64,000 bases of DNA. Source: Epichloe hybrida (taxonomy: Eukaryota > Ascomycota > Sordariomycetes > Hypocreales > Clavicipitaceae). Below, in pieces: positions 47,993 through 59,601 of this stretch. The notes beneath the pieces were generated by a model. The model worked only from the letters and a program-made list of their open reading frames with translations, did no database searches and had not been told where the DNA came from. Location of the stretch: positions 3,782,001 through 3,846,000 of the forward strand of contig JAFEKR010000004.1 in assembly GCA_019022495.1 (NCBI GenBank), given 5' to 3'. Position 1 is the stretch's first letter, and every line of letters begins with the position of its first letter. Both the position numbers and the translations under genes were made by a program.

Positions 47993-50560
47993 GGTTCTCC
48001 GTGAGTGTTCGTACTGATTCGGATATGAGAGAGATGAGAGATGAGGAATGCTCCGAGTGGTGAGATTGGTTTGTAAATTTTTTTTATTTTTTTTTATGTT
48101 GGCGACGGCAAACAAAGAACGCTTGTTGGTTGAAAGCGTGCTGGGGTGATCTGCGTTGCCTGTCCGGAATGTTTTAAAAAAAAAAAACCCCCGAATCCAG
48201 AACTGTGCGATCCTTGGGAGGGCGTTCGACCAGGGTGCAAAGGTTCAAATAGAGTGTACGGAGTATACCATAAATGTATTTATGGTTTCTTGGCGCGGAG
48301 AGTCGTCGATACGGGTGATGCGGGAGCAAAGCCCAACTTATATTATGTACAAAGACTCGGCAGCGACAAAGTGCTAACGACAAGTGGGGAAGAAGTAAGG
48401 CTCGTACAACGACCAGGGAAGGAAGGAAATCGAGAGTGAGAAAGTGATGGGGATGCGGTACCAGCAACGCGGCGGTGCGGTGGTGGTGAGATTGATCTCT
48501 TTCTTGTTTGTTGGCCTCTGTTTATCATCATTAATATGGAGTACTCCGTCCCGCCGAGTAGGCAGAGCAACACCCAATCACACCACACCCTGAATTGGAT
48601 TGAGTCAAGCAAGGGGATGAACGCCGCGTGTGGACAACCCGGGTACGGAGTAATTAGAAGCTGGCAGAGAAGGGGGGGGGGGAAAAGAAGAAAAGTGGCT
48701 CCGCAAAACGTACATGTAAAGTGTAAAGCTTGGTTAGCCCCACCAGCTAAGTCTGATTAGACAAGCAAGAAGACCATCAACGCGGCCGCCGTCACGCAGC
48801 AAGCACCGGAGGCAGGCCTGGCCTAGCTTTGCAGTGTGCGTGCACTAACCGCCCCACTTGGACTGCAACGGGCATTGCGCCTCATCTGCCATCTGTGCGG
48901 TTTGGTGGGACACTTGTTAGCAGGGGGTGGGAGGAAGGGGGAGGGCGGGGGGTGAATAATCAGCCCCAGAAAGCGCCCTGATCCCCCGGAGTCTGTTCGT
49001 TTGAGGAAAAAAGAAGGAAAAAAAAAAAAAAAGAAAAGTTCTTGCCCCCAATACTCCGTAGTAGAATGACCTAGAATGGAGTTCTCGAGTCCCATGTCCC
49101 GGACAAAGTTAGTAAAGCCCTCCTTCCTTTACATGTACCTGCGGCTCAAGTAGGAAAATAAAAGACACGTACGGAGTAATCCGTACTCACGTCATACATG
49201 GCTTTGCTCCTGCCTTTTGCATGCGTAAAACAGTGCCACCCACACTGATGAGAGAGCCCATGCATGCTGGCGAAGAAACGGACTGGAGAAGCGGCAAGTT
49301 TGCCTCGTCCATGTTGAAACGCCCTTTCCCTCTGCCCACTCACCACTCACGCATCAATGGCATCGATGATGTTTCACGGTCCTGGAATCACGGACCCCAT
49401 GGACCTAGGATTGCGAGAACGCTCTCTGCCCTGGCTGGTGCCTGCCTGTGCGCACATTGTCGATCGAGCTCGCCCTCGCTCGCCCCCCTATCCTGACTCC
49501 TCAGCGACGGGCAGCCAGCCAGCCAGCCTCACCAACTGAAATGGCAACGCGGGTCGCACACAGCGAATCGGACTAATCATCATGCAATGCAGGCAGATGC
49601 AATGCCACCAGCCACGGAACAGCCACGGGAATGCTCCGATCAACAAGACAAGGACGATTCCTCCTTGTTTCTTCCGCTCGGTTGGATGCCTGTGAGTCTG
49701 TGACAGACAGAAGAAACCGAAAAAAAACTTCTTCCAGTCAAAGCAGGCAGACACCAGGGTGACCGCGTAATGTAAGACTGCCGCCTAGCTAGTAGGAATT
49801 AGATGAGGTTCAGATTGCTTCTAAATTAGAATACCACGGTCCAACTCGCTCTTTGAATCTTTGCAGGGGATGGGCGCCACTCATTGCTGCTTCTGGTCAC
49901 TGGAAGTGGTGCCGACGCAATCTCGTCGCATCACGCGGCTCGGCACCCCCCCCCCGCCTCCTCTCCTCCCCAATCTATTGAATACGACAAAACCTGAACT
50001 TGTGGCTTATCTTCAACTGACGTTCCTCCGACCTTATCTGATATCGGATTTGCTCACGTGGCTGGCTCTTCCAAGCCCGAATCCTCCGGGTTGGTACCAG
50101 CACAGCGACGGGGCCGTCATCTTCGTCTTCCGATCAAACCCATTTATGAAGGCACTCGGCACTTCATGTATGGCTTGCCCAATGGCTTGCTTCCTGCTTT
50201 AGTCTGAGTTGGGGTTCACTATTAATAGTGTCTATAATACAGATACAAATAATGTTTACCATATTCGGCCATCGAGGCTGTACACACATGCACATCGTAC
50301 CGCACGTTTGAGAAGTCGAGGTGGGTGCATGCATGCAGCTTCTTCTGTGACGCGTCGTCGCCCACAGATTGACAGGCTCTTGCCAACACCATACCGATAA
50401 CCCGACGACGTAGTGCACGTGTTGGACGTAAAGTAAAGCGAGGACTTTGACACGGAACACAATGGTAAACGTCACATTCCCATCATCTATCCGACAATAT
50501 ATGCATTTTCCTTTCCCTCCTGGGAACCCCCCCTACACCAACAACAATTCGTCGTCCCAT
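47993..50560. other. 2.6-kb gene-free stretch rich in TACGGAGTA motifs
   Basis: The longest gap in the core part. Exact motif copies at 48257, 48644, 49052 and 49170, and the palindrome GGAGTACTCC at 48539-48548. G-runs and A-runs are frequent. I found no coding region, tRNA or mobile element. Confidence 0.5.
49169..49186. repeat. Two-sided form of the CGGA motif
   Basis: GTACGGAGTAATCCGTAC: TACGGA and TCCGTA face each other across GTAA. One of the clearest symmetric copies in the window. Confidence 0.8.
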
Positions 50561-53500
50561 CTATGCCACGACGTTCTCAAAGAAAAAGGTCGGCACGCCT
50601 GGCACTGCATTCTCAGCCAACGGCACCGTCACGTCAACCTCCCTGCCATCCACCAAGTTGACGCCTTTCTTGCCGCCCTCCTCTACGTTTAGCACGTCGC
50701 AATCGACCAACCCGGCCGTCTTTTTCAGACCGGGCAGCATCTGGGCCAAGGTCTCCTTCTCATCAAATACCAGCTTTTGCTGCAGCACTGCGCTGGCCGG
50801 CTCGCCAGCCTGCAGACGCCTCTTCAAGTTCTGCACAAACGGCATGGCCTTTTTCATTTCGCCCATCTTGGCAATCTTGCCGTTCAGGTCCTTGTCATTG
50901 ACGGACTTGGTGGCTGGGTCCCACATCTCCTTGAGCAAGTCAATGTACTTGGCTTGCCAGGCGGGGAACTTGTCCGTCATGAAGATTGTCAGTTTCTTGG
51001 GCTGTTTGGGATCGAACGAGACCTCCTTGCCCTTGGCCTTCTTCTTCAGCTGCAGACCCTCGGCCGAGTTGACGTTGGAGGCTGTGGTGCGGACGTAGTC
51101 GCGTTTGGCGGAGAGGCCGGCGTCCACGGCCGAGGCCTTGGGGAAGGCGGCGTTTTGAATCGTGGATTCCTTCTTGAGGACTTCCAGCCAGATGTGCTCG
51201 GCCCAATGGGGAGCAATGACAGCCATCAACAAGGCCTGCACCTCAATGTATCGGAAGACGAGGTCCTTGTGCATCTTGATGCCCGCGGCGGCGCAGGCCT
51301 CGCGATAAAAGTCGCGAGCGCCAGTCAGTTCGTACAGAGCGGCTTTCAAGGCCAGCTTGTAGTTGGTCTGGGTGTATTGTTCAACGGCCTCCTGCGTGGC
51401 GCTGTTCATCTCGTTGTCGAACAGGGCGTCCTGGAAGGAATTGGTCTCGCCAGTGCGCAGCTCCTGCTGCTCGCGCACCTGCTCCTCGCACCACTCGCGC
51501 AGGTTGAAAAGACGCAGAATGTTGTTGTCGGCAACGTCCTCCTCAAAGTTGGCATCGCTTACACCATCGCCCGCATCGGCAATGGCAATTCGCGCGGCGT
51601 CGGCGCCGTATTTCTCAACCAGTTCGCGCAAAGTCATGAAATTTCCCGTGCTCTTGGCCATCTTTTCTCCGTTCAACATCAAGTGGCCGTTGGCTCGGAT
51701 GCCCCGCGGCCAGTACTCGGGGGTGAAGATGGCCAGGTGTATGTACAAGAAGAAGGTCAAGTGGTTGGGGATGAGGTCCTTTCCAGAACTTCGCAGGTCC
51801 AAGGGGTAAAAGTACTCAAACTCGCGGCGCATGCTCTCCAAGGTGGCCTTGGGGATCTTGGAGTTGCTCAAGACGTCGTCGGCCAGGCCACGGCGGCAAA
51901 AGACGTAGTCCCAGACTTCGTCAGTCATTTGCTCGGCGCCAACGTCCCCGATACCCTTCTCCTGTCCGTACAAGTCCTTGTGCAGCCAGTGGCAGACGGT
52001 GTAGTAGGCCATGTAGATGGTGGAATCACTCAGGCTCTCGACCAAGAAATGAGGATCCCAAGGCAGCTTGGAGCCCAGTCCATAGGTGCGAGCGCAGGCC
52101 CATTGGTTCAGCCAGTTGAGCACGCCCTCGAAGCTGTTCTTGGTCTCCTGGGACCAGGTGTTGAGGCCATTGCCGTCGGTGCCGTTGAGCCACTGCAGGG
52201 CAGTTTTCTTCCACGACTCCTCACCATAGTCCAGATACCACTGGTCCATCAAGGCGACGATGCAGTCATCGCCGGATCGACTGACAACCTTTCGTTCGGG
52301 CTCGGAGTATGCAAAGGCCTCACCCGCACCGATCAACTGGCTCCGGACCTTTGGCTTGGCAGTCTCGACCTTTTCACCCCTGAACTCGCCCACCTTGAGA
52401 ATGCCCTGGTAGAAGCCCTCCTTGTACGCCAACTCCTTGGCCTCTTCCAGCGGCTTGGCGTCCTTGGGGGAGGCAATCTTGAGCTTCTTGACCAAGAAAG
52501 GCGCGCACAAGTCGCCGTACGAGGGGGTTTCGATGATGGGGAATATTTCAAACTCGGCCCATTCCTTCTTGATGCCGTAGTAGTCAGCCTTCTTGGCCAG
52601 GTCGGTCACAGTGGCAAAGTCATCAGGACTGTCGGACGGAACAGAGGTGACGACGCCGGTGCCCTTGGTGGGCAGAACAGTCTCCATTGGCAAGACCCGT
52701 ACTCCCTCCTTGTGCAGAGACAGCGGTGCATTCACCAAGGTTCCCACAATGTCGGAGCCCTGGATCTCGGCCGCTTTTTCCACCACGCCTTCCTGAGCCA
52801 AGATGCCCTGGTAGGCCATGTTGCGAGCGGCCCGGTCCGTGACGACGTAGTATGAGTTTTCCCCAGCCTTGAACAGTCCATAGGTGATCTTGGGTCCAAC
52901 AAAGCAGCAGGTCTGGCCGTACATAGTCTCGGGTCTCAGAGTTGCCGGGACCAAGAAGATGCTGGCATCGTCGGGTATCTTGCTCTTGATGGCCTCGGCC
53001 GCCTTGGGAGCCCATTGCAGCACCTTCAACTTCAAGGCCGTGTATTCCTGAGGGTTGACTGCCTCGCCTTCTGAACGATCGTGATCCATGCAGGGTTGTC
53101 CGTCTTTGATGGAGTAGATGGTGTACCTCTTGCCAAACTTGATCTTGTTCAGCTCCCTCAAGCGGTTCATTTGCCATCTGACAAAGGCGTCGTAGTAAGG
53201 GTTGGCGTCGGTCGTGATGAAGGATCTGCGCCAGTCGATCCTGCAACCGAAGCTGGTCAAGTCCTGCTTCGTGAGGGGGGGGAAGAATTTCAGCCAGTGC
53301 TGGGGGTCGGCAAATTGGTGAATCTCTTCCTGAGGGATGCCAATGGCCTTCATGATCTGGAACTGGTACTTCATCTTGACCGTCTTGGCGTTGGCTTTGC
53401 TCTTGTTGGTCGTGAACTTGGTAATGTCCTCCTTGGTCTGTTTGCCAGTGGGTGCGGCAGCAGCAGATTTTGTCTCCTCAGCCGCGGCAGCCTCCTCATC

Positions 53501-54026
53501 CTCCTCGCTGTAACCGGCAAAGTCCTTGCCAAACTTGGTAATCTCGTTGATGAGCTTGTCGGCGCATGCCTTGATGGGCATGCCAGTGCAGTGGAAGCCC
53601 ATGGGGAACAAGGCTCGCTTGCCCTGCATTCTGGCCACACCGGCCGCAAACTCGACCTTACTCGCGGAAAAGGTGTGTCCAGCGTGCAAAGTGCCGTTCA
53701 TGTAAGGGTACGCCATGCACCCAAAGAACTTGGGCACCTTTTCTCGCAGCTCTGCTGCCGAAATTGAGTGGAAGGGGACCTCGGTCGTGGTAGGGGCATC
53801 GGTCTCGAACACGCGGTCGTCCTGCCATTTTTGCTGGTACTTCTTCTCGATGGCTATCAGGGAGTCTCGCTTCTCGGTCTGGCGAGTTGGGTATATTCAT
53901 TAGTACAGGGTTTCAATTAAGAAAACGGGAATGAACAAAATCACTAGGATCGCATACCCCTTTGAGCTCTTTCGTCTTGGAAATGGTCAAGGCCTCCATG
54001 GCCTTGGGCACGGAAGTGGTAGCCAT
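50561..54026 (-). CDS. Leucyl-tRNA synthetase, cytosolic
   Basis: Class I synthetase that charges tRNA-Leu in the cytosol. Exons 53958-54026 and 50561-53878, intron 53879-53957; 1128 residues, close to yeast Cdc60. HIGH-type motif is LHAGH (residues 87-91), within CMAYPYMNGTLHAGHTFS; the KMSKS-type motif is EKMAKSTGN near residue 765. The editing domain (about 300-500) contains LRPETMYGQT and VTSVPSDSPDDFATV, the latter with the Thr/Asp specificity residues. The long C-terminal anticodon region and a Lys-rich insertion fit the eukaryotic form. The first coding exon has 23 codons. No organelle presequence is seen. Confidence 0.97.
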
Positions 54027-54533
54027 CGTGGTGAGATCTGGATTCTGCGGGGTGCGTGAGTTTCAGTACAATAATGATCATGAAGATGATTGACTCACCT
54101 TGTGGGCTTTGTGATTGCGCCGTGCTCAAACCAGTTTGGGGTCTGCGCGGGCAATCGGATGGAATCGCGAAGCAACGCCACGAGAAGTATAGAGTATGGA
54201 TCTGTTTTTTTTTTTTTTTCCCTTGAAGTCACTGATGAGGACTGGAGGGGACCTCTTGGCTGAGCTGAGGAGGGGTGAGAATCGCGGGGCAGAACTTACG
54301 TGGCTGAACTGACGTGGCTGGCTGTAGGTTGCAACTCTGTGGCGGTGCTGTGGCCGCCGTTTATCCGGGTCACGCCGGGGGCGAGGAAGTAAATAGTTAG
54401 TAATAGCTTTGCTCGATGAAGTCGATGACACAACCCCAGTCCGCCATCCTGCTCATGGAAACATTGAACTACCGCAGTAGTCCGTACGCTCAAGCAGACC
54501 AGCCACTGCAATTGGAAACACTGCGTCCTCAGC
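54027..54533. other. Intergenic, divergent promoter of LeuRS and a mitochondrial-protein gene
   Basis: About 500 bases, may include a 5'-leader intron of the synthetase gene; a T15 run lies at 54206-54220 and GTCCGTACG at 54480-54488. Confidence 0.5.
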
Positions 54534-55151
54534 ATGCTTACAGTATCTGCGAGACGGCTCGCGCAGGCCGGCAAGGACTCTCTCCCCAAGCAAGTGCCCT
54601 TCACCGTCTTCAGCAACCCATACGCCGCTCGCAAAATGTGGCCCCCGAATTTCAAGGACCTGAACCACGCGCAGCAGCTCCGATTTGAGAAGAAGTACAA
54701 GCGCAGAATAGAAATGGCCAGCCAGTCGCCCAAGTGGCAAAAGGGCGTCAAGCTTGCGCAGCTGGCCACTATTGCAGGTTCGTCGTCGCATTGCCAACCA
54801 CCTCCGGTCCGGGGATGTGTAGTGGTAGCTAAATATGAGAAAAACGCAGCTGCCTTGGTGTGGCTATTCTTTTACTCGGAATTCGAGTGGTGGGGTCAAC
54901 ATTACAAACCATCCGAAGAGGTTCGTTCAGCCCTTATCCCAGCTCATGCGAACATGCGAACCAAGTACGGCTGCGCTTGCTGACACGGAGGGAAACCACG
55001 TTTCTAGATGCGCCGACACGCGGCCAACTTGTTTGGCGTCATCGACCCCGACAAGCGATACGAACGACGAAAGGATGCACCAGAGCCGCATGCGTCATCA
55101 CTCAGAGACCTCGAACCCGAACCCGTAACCCGAGACCGGAACCAAAACTAA
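54534..55151 (+). CDS. Single-helix mitochondrial protein, uncharacterised
   Basis: I do not recognise a named gene. Exons 54534-54777, 54850-54920, 55008-55151; 152 residues. The N-terminus MLTVSARRLAQAGKDSL is an amphipathic, Arg-containing mitochondrial presequence. Then follow NPYAARKMWPPNF, a basic segment RFEKKYKRRIE, and a single membrane span formed across the first splice (LAQLATIAALVWLFFYSEF). After it comes EWWGQHYKPSEE, and a polar tail ending DRNQN. This layout, one transmembrane helix flanked by basic and polar parts, suggests an inner-membrane assembly or ribosome-associated factor, which is inference. All three exons join in frame with good donors and CTGAC or TTTCTAG acceptor contexts. 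Confidence 0.75.
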
Positions 55152-55350
55152 GTAACACTACATCATAACAAAACTGTAACAAAACAAAAATCATGGTTAT
55201 TTCTGGCGTTCAAGGCATCATAAGACCCAGCAACCAACTCATTGGGGAAAAAATGGAGCGGATAGGGAGGCAATAAAACAATCCATGTACAATACGCAAT
55301 ACGCAAACTGCCAAAGCCATAACAACACTCGGTCGCGCACGCTTCTTCCC

Positions 55351-56007
55351 TCATCGACCGGCCCAAGCAAAGTTGGAACCCATGCCGAGGCCAGACCCAA
55401 TCCCCGTACTTCGTCCCTCATTCACAGGCCTCTTTGCCACAGTCCCCTGGGCGCGCACGCCCGACACGATCCGGTCCAGATGCGTCTCAATCACCACGCC
55501 GCCTATCACCATTTCCGACAAGGTAGCATGTAGCGTTTCAAAGTTGAAGATGAGATCCAGCTCGCACACATTCTCGAATAGCTTGTCCAGCGCCTCAACA
55601 TAGACCTGTATCAAGTCGATGAGCGCCAGCGGGGACTCGGTCGATGTAGATATGACGATGAAGTAGAGCGTCGCGTAGTTGCGGTACGTCACCAGCGACG
55701 GCACGTCATTCTGCTCCTCGGACGACGAGCGCGATGTGCCCGAGGCGGCGAGCAAGGGCGGCAAGGGGAGAAAGTTGCACGATCCGGCTGGTCGATTGGA
55801 CACGAGGGTGAAGATTTCGGATATGAGGCGCTGCTGGATACTTGTTTCCTGTGTGCTTGTTCATTAGAACTGATGCCTTGGTGGGGGGGGCAACCCATGC
55901 CGAATCCGAGTCTTTTTTTTTTTTTTTTGTCCACCTACAAGCTGGGTGTAGAACTTGGTCAGACGGGGCTGGCCTTGGCCATTGAAGACCAGAAAGGCGT
56001 TGATCAT
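55351..56007 (-). CDS. APS3: AP-3 adaptor complex subunit sigma
   Basis: Small chain of the AP-3 adaptor that sorts cargo from Golgi or endosome to the vacuole. Exons 55939-56007 and 55351-55848, intron 55849-55938; 188 residues against 194 in yeast. The longin fold begins MINAFLVFNGQGQPRLTKFY and continues through TLYFIVISTSTESPLALIDL, ENVCELDLIFNFE and MVIGGVVIETH, all typical of the sigma-3 chain. An insertion between the second and third strands is Ser-rich (ASGTSRSSSEEQ). The C-terminal tail is Gly/Arg-rich. It shares a 306-base divergent promoter with the frataxin gene. Confidence 0.93.
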
Positions 56008-56313
56008 GATTTCTTCCACCGACACGCTCTTGTCATTGTTTCTTCACACGCGAGCGTGCAGCTAGCTACTTTGGGTTCAAGCTGGCGGTTGCCGGCGGGA
56101 ACATGGGGGGTTGCGAAACGAACCACGGATGACTAAGGGCCTCTTCCTGTCTGGCCGGCATCGGGGAAACCCCACAACAAGCTAATACATAGCTAGCTTT
56201 CAGCTTTCAGCTTGCAGCTTGCAGCTTTGAAACGGTTTGTTTGTTGGTTTCCCCAAATCTCATCCATCGCGCAACTCCATTGCCGCAAACCCGCCACAAG
56301 CAAAAGCAAAAGC
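56008..56313. promoter_or_regulatory. Divergent promoter of AP-3 sigma and frataxin genes
   Basis: Short 306-base region with a CAGCTTTCAG/CAGCTTGCAG direct-repeat cluster at 56198-56228. No defined factor site recognised. Confidence 0.4.
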
Positions 56314-57016
56314 ATGTCCCGACACAGCATCGCCCGGTCCTCAAGGCTCCTCCTCGCCCAAACCACCTGCCGCCCGCGCACCGTCCGCCCCAGCACCACA
56401 ACCACGGCCCTCCTCCTCGCCCGCCCCTCGTCATCAAGTCGTCCGCCATGCCGCCGGTTCCTGTCCTCCTCCGCCCTTCACGCCAAGGGCATCATGCCCG
56501 AGACTGAAAACCCCGCGAAGCAGGACGTCGCCGATGTGCCGCCCAGCATTGGCGTAGCTGAGCTCTCTGACGGCGAGTACCATGACCTCGCCGACGCGTA
56601 CTTGGAAGGCGTGCTCTCCAGGTTTGAGCAGCTCCAGGATACGAGGGAGGACATTGACGTGGAGTACTCGGTACGTGATTTCCCCTTTGAAAAGAATAGG
56701 AAAAAAAAACACTGCTTGTTGTAGAATCTACCTTGCCAATTCACAGCTGACCGGGTCCATCCAGGCCGGAGTAATGACCATCAATGTCGCAGACAAAGGC
56801 ACCTACGTCATCAACAAGCAGCCCCCCAACAAGCAAATCTGGCTATCGAGTCCTGTCTCCGGCCCCAAGCGATACGACTGGTGTATCATCGGCGAGGGGC
56901 AGACCGAGAAGGAGGGCACGGGCACAGGGAACTGGGTCTACATGCGGGACGGCGTCAGTCTGAGCGAGCTGATTCTCGAGGAGCTGGACGTGGTGATTGG
57001 GGAGCCGGCGAGCTAG
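56314..57016 (+). CDS. Frataxin, mitochondrial
   Basis: Matrix iron-binding protein that stimulates Fe-S cluster assembly on the NFS1-ISU complex. Exons 56314-56670 and 56765-57016, intron 56671-56764; 202 residues against 174-210 in relatives. The presequence is Arg/Ser-rich (first 60 or so residues). The acidic helix is [19 protein letters not shown], followed by strands [19 protein letters not shown] and the hallmark [15 protein letters not shown]. The acceptor at 56764 follows a CTGAC branch motif and gives the family's YSAGVMTI junction; an upstream AG at 56746 would add six residues in frame. A C-terminal [12 protein letters not shown] helix closes the fold. Confidence 0.93.
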
Positions 57017-57274
57017 CTTGTACATTCGCGGCGGCATACATGCAAAATATTCGTCATTTCAAATCCCTCGTATTGCACAGCATGTTGCCAACGGATGTAC
57101 CATCCAGGTGAAGATAGATGCAACGCCACTCTCTTGCTTAGATGTAATCGTCCAGTGCGCCGACTTATACAACATTCATGATACACTCGTGACATAAGAT
57201 GCAAACTCTGTTGCCCGGAATAAAAAGAAAATGACCGCGGAATAGTCCAACCCGACTTAACTCGAAGCCCCCCT

Positions 57275-57733
57275 TCACCGCAAACACAGCCCCATACTCT
57301 CATTCAGCATCCTAACCGTCCTGTCGTAGTGCGCAAAGCCCATCTCCCCCTCCCGCTTCATAGCGTCCCTGTTCCTAGAAAACGGTCAGCATGGATTCCT
57401 GGCGCTTTCCATCTCGTCATCAACCTACCCCCGTTTCCTCTCGGCCAACACCTTCTTCCACTCCCCACCTTCTTTCCTATTCCTCTCCCCCTTCACCCGT
57501 ATCAGGTTCTTCAGGACTTTGTGCTCCAGGCCCTTCTCTCTGGCTGCCGCCTCGAGAAACCAGATTGTTCGCTTGACGCCCTCGTTGTTCAGCGATGCTT
57601 GGCTGCCGCCTTCGCGGAACGCCCTGCGCAGCTGATCGCGCGCAATGTACCGTGCTGGTGAGGAATACTGCACTGCGCGGAGGAGGTTTCGATAGAGGTG
57701 TCTGTAGGCGCGAACTACGTCAAGGGCGGTCAT
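57275..57733 (-). CDS. LYR-motif mitochondrial protein
   Basis: LYR proteins are small mitochondrial helical factors that bind acyl-carrier protein and help assemble Fe-S or respiratory complexes. Exons 57429-57733 and 57275-57374, intron 57375-57428; 134 residues. The LYR tripeptide lies at HLYRNLLRAVQYS (residues 12-24), followed by ARYIARDQLRRAFREGG and a helical KRTIWFLEAAAREKGLEHKVLKNLI segment. It resembles a fungal family of unknown function (DUF1763 type) more than MZM1 or the SDH factors. The small second exon gives MKREGEMGFAHYDRTVRMLNES-like wording and keeps the frame. Confidence 0.8.
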
Positions 57734-59601
57734 GTTTTGGCGCGATGAGGTGATTTGACGTTGGATGGTTGGCGTGATTGTCGGATATCACATTTGGTTA
57801 AATGGTTAGAATTGGAACTGGCCAGAGAATGCAAGGATGTGGTACAAAAAAAAAAAAGACAAAAAAGTGTCGCAAGGCATATAGGGAATAATTCACGCAC
57901 GATTTACAAATCAGTGGCCAGTTGGCTGCGCCGCTATTTTCGTGCAAATAGAAAAAAAAACATACAACAGCCGGTGTTCGCTGGTCGTCACCGACCCAAC
58001 TACTAGTCTGCCCCTTACTAGCTTGACTATGGGAGAGCGGACGGGATCCCGTATATTCTAGTAGGTATGGTCGTATGTGAAGGTGCTAAGTAGTAAGCTT
58101 TTCTATATAGCCTAATCTGTATAGGACGTAATTACGGACTATTAGGTAAGAAAGAGCTATGTATATTAGTAAAGCCAGGTTAGAGCACAGTAAGACACAG
58201 TGCTTATACACACGAACTCAACCATTATACAGTGTATCAAACACTGAACATAGTAGTAAGTAAGCATATTATTTAACAGAGGTACTACTAGTCGTGGAAA
58301 GAAAATGCGTTGGAACCACAATGAACTCAGCGCGTCGAGATACGACCGTCGCTTGGTTATAATCAGAGCCAAACAATATACTTCAACGTCCTTTCATGCA
58401 ATCTCAAACTGAAGTAACGCAGTCGTTGGGGACTTAAAGTCTCATTTGCAGGAGATTCAGTCTCACACACCTCTCTATAGGTCACGAAGAATGTGCCTTG
58501 CGCTTGCATTTACAATGAACGTCTCTTTTACGAACGATGTATTACATAAAATCCCAAACCAACGCTGCTCCCAGGACTGGCGCCAACCTGGTATGAGGGA
58601 GGCTTGGTTCATTTTTTACCAATATGTGACGATGTATTCATCGACAACTGTTCCAACTAATATTGATAAGTGCTGGATCGACCGATGTTCTTCAAGGGAC
58701 GTTAGCACACACTGCGCCAAGGTGGGCATTTGTATCTGGAAGAACGGGCATACTCCTTGAATAATCTTCTTCTATGCGCACGAAATTGCTGGTGTGAACG
58801 AGACGAGCTAGTTGATATCGTAAGGCTGTTGCTCTATAAGTCCAACGTGAGTACAGAACATACTATTTCTTGGACACCACTGTCACTTGCGGCGAAGGGT
58901 GGACATGATACCATTGTGATGGTATTACTCAGTCATCACCCAGTTGAAACCCGACATGCAACGATTAGCCCTCTTCTGGTCGCTTAGTCCGTTGCTTTCT
59001 AGTAAGCTCCCGAAGGACCTAGTAAACGGTACAACCTGCACATTCACATTATCTCAGATATTGAGAATGACAATTCTTATGCATGTTGCGGTTTAACTTT
59101 GGATCGAGTTTCGCGACAATAAGCCTCTCGTATACGAGTCAGAACATCTTCCAGGCTGTGCATAGTGAGCTGCTCTTTGTGGCTCCTCTGAATTTCCTAC
59201 CATCCTTGGCCGACTTTTGGTTTAATCGCCACTCAAAGAATTTATAGAGTATGCCTATGGAGATGGACTCAAAGCATACGTCAGGGTCACGCGAAGAAAC
59301 TTCATTGCAGAACCTGTCGGTAATATTCTGGCGGATACAAGTTTCCCCCCAAAGAGTTGGGTTTTGATCATCGACATCCAGATCGTCCGCAATTGTCCTG
59401 TGCGTCAAGCCCCGTTACCTCATGCACATATGTTGGACAATAACGATAATGACATAAACTGGATGCTAGTACTAGAACTGGTGTAGAGGAGCTAGCTTGT
59501 GTTGGCTATTGAGCTTGACTTTGAAGATTCCCATTCGTTGTTATTCAACAGTGTAGGCCAGTCATGCCCTGGGTAGAGAACACAAAAGAAAGTGCTCAAA
59601 C
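57734..59601. other. AT-rich transition zone, start of accessory compartment
   Basis: From about 57980 the sequence turns AT-rich with frequent CTAGTA and TATA-like steps, unlike the core region. It has no intact gene apart from the ankyrin relic. An open frame at 59139-59408 (minus) is not recognised. RIP-like decay is suspected. Confidence 0.55.
58730..58987 (+). pseudogene. Ankyrin-repeat relic
   Basis: The open frame encodes ankyrin-like wording, DELVDIVRLLLYKSNV and WTPLSLAAKGGHDTIVMVLL, where the W-TPL-LAA-GG and V-LL pattern is that of one to two ankyrin repeats. It is cut off by stop codons on both sides and sits in AT-rich DNA, so it is most likely the remnant of a longer repeat protein, possibly mutated by RIP. 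No intact gene can be assembled around it. Confidence 0.45.

Noticed and set aside
48215..48270. GGTTCAAAT, resembling a tRNA B box
   Set aside because: No A box or acceptor-stem pairing can be found around it.
50777..52855. 692-codon plus-strand frame
   Set aside because: It is the antisense shadow of the leucyl-tRNA synthetase exon; high GC third positions keep it open.
59139..59408. 89-codon minus-strand frame in the AT-rich zone
   Set aside because: No recognisable similarity; may be a relic, but evidence is too thin to call.
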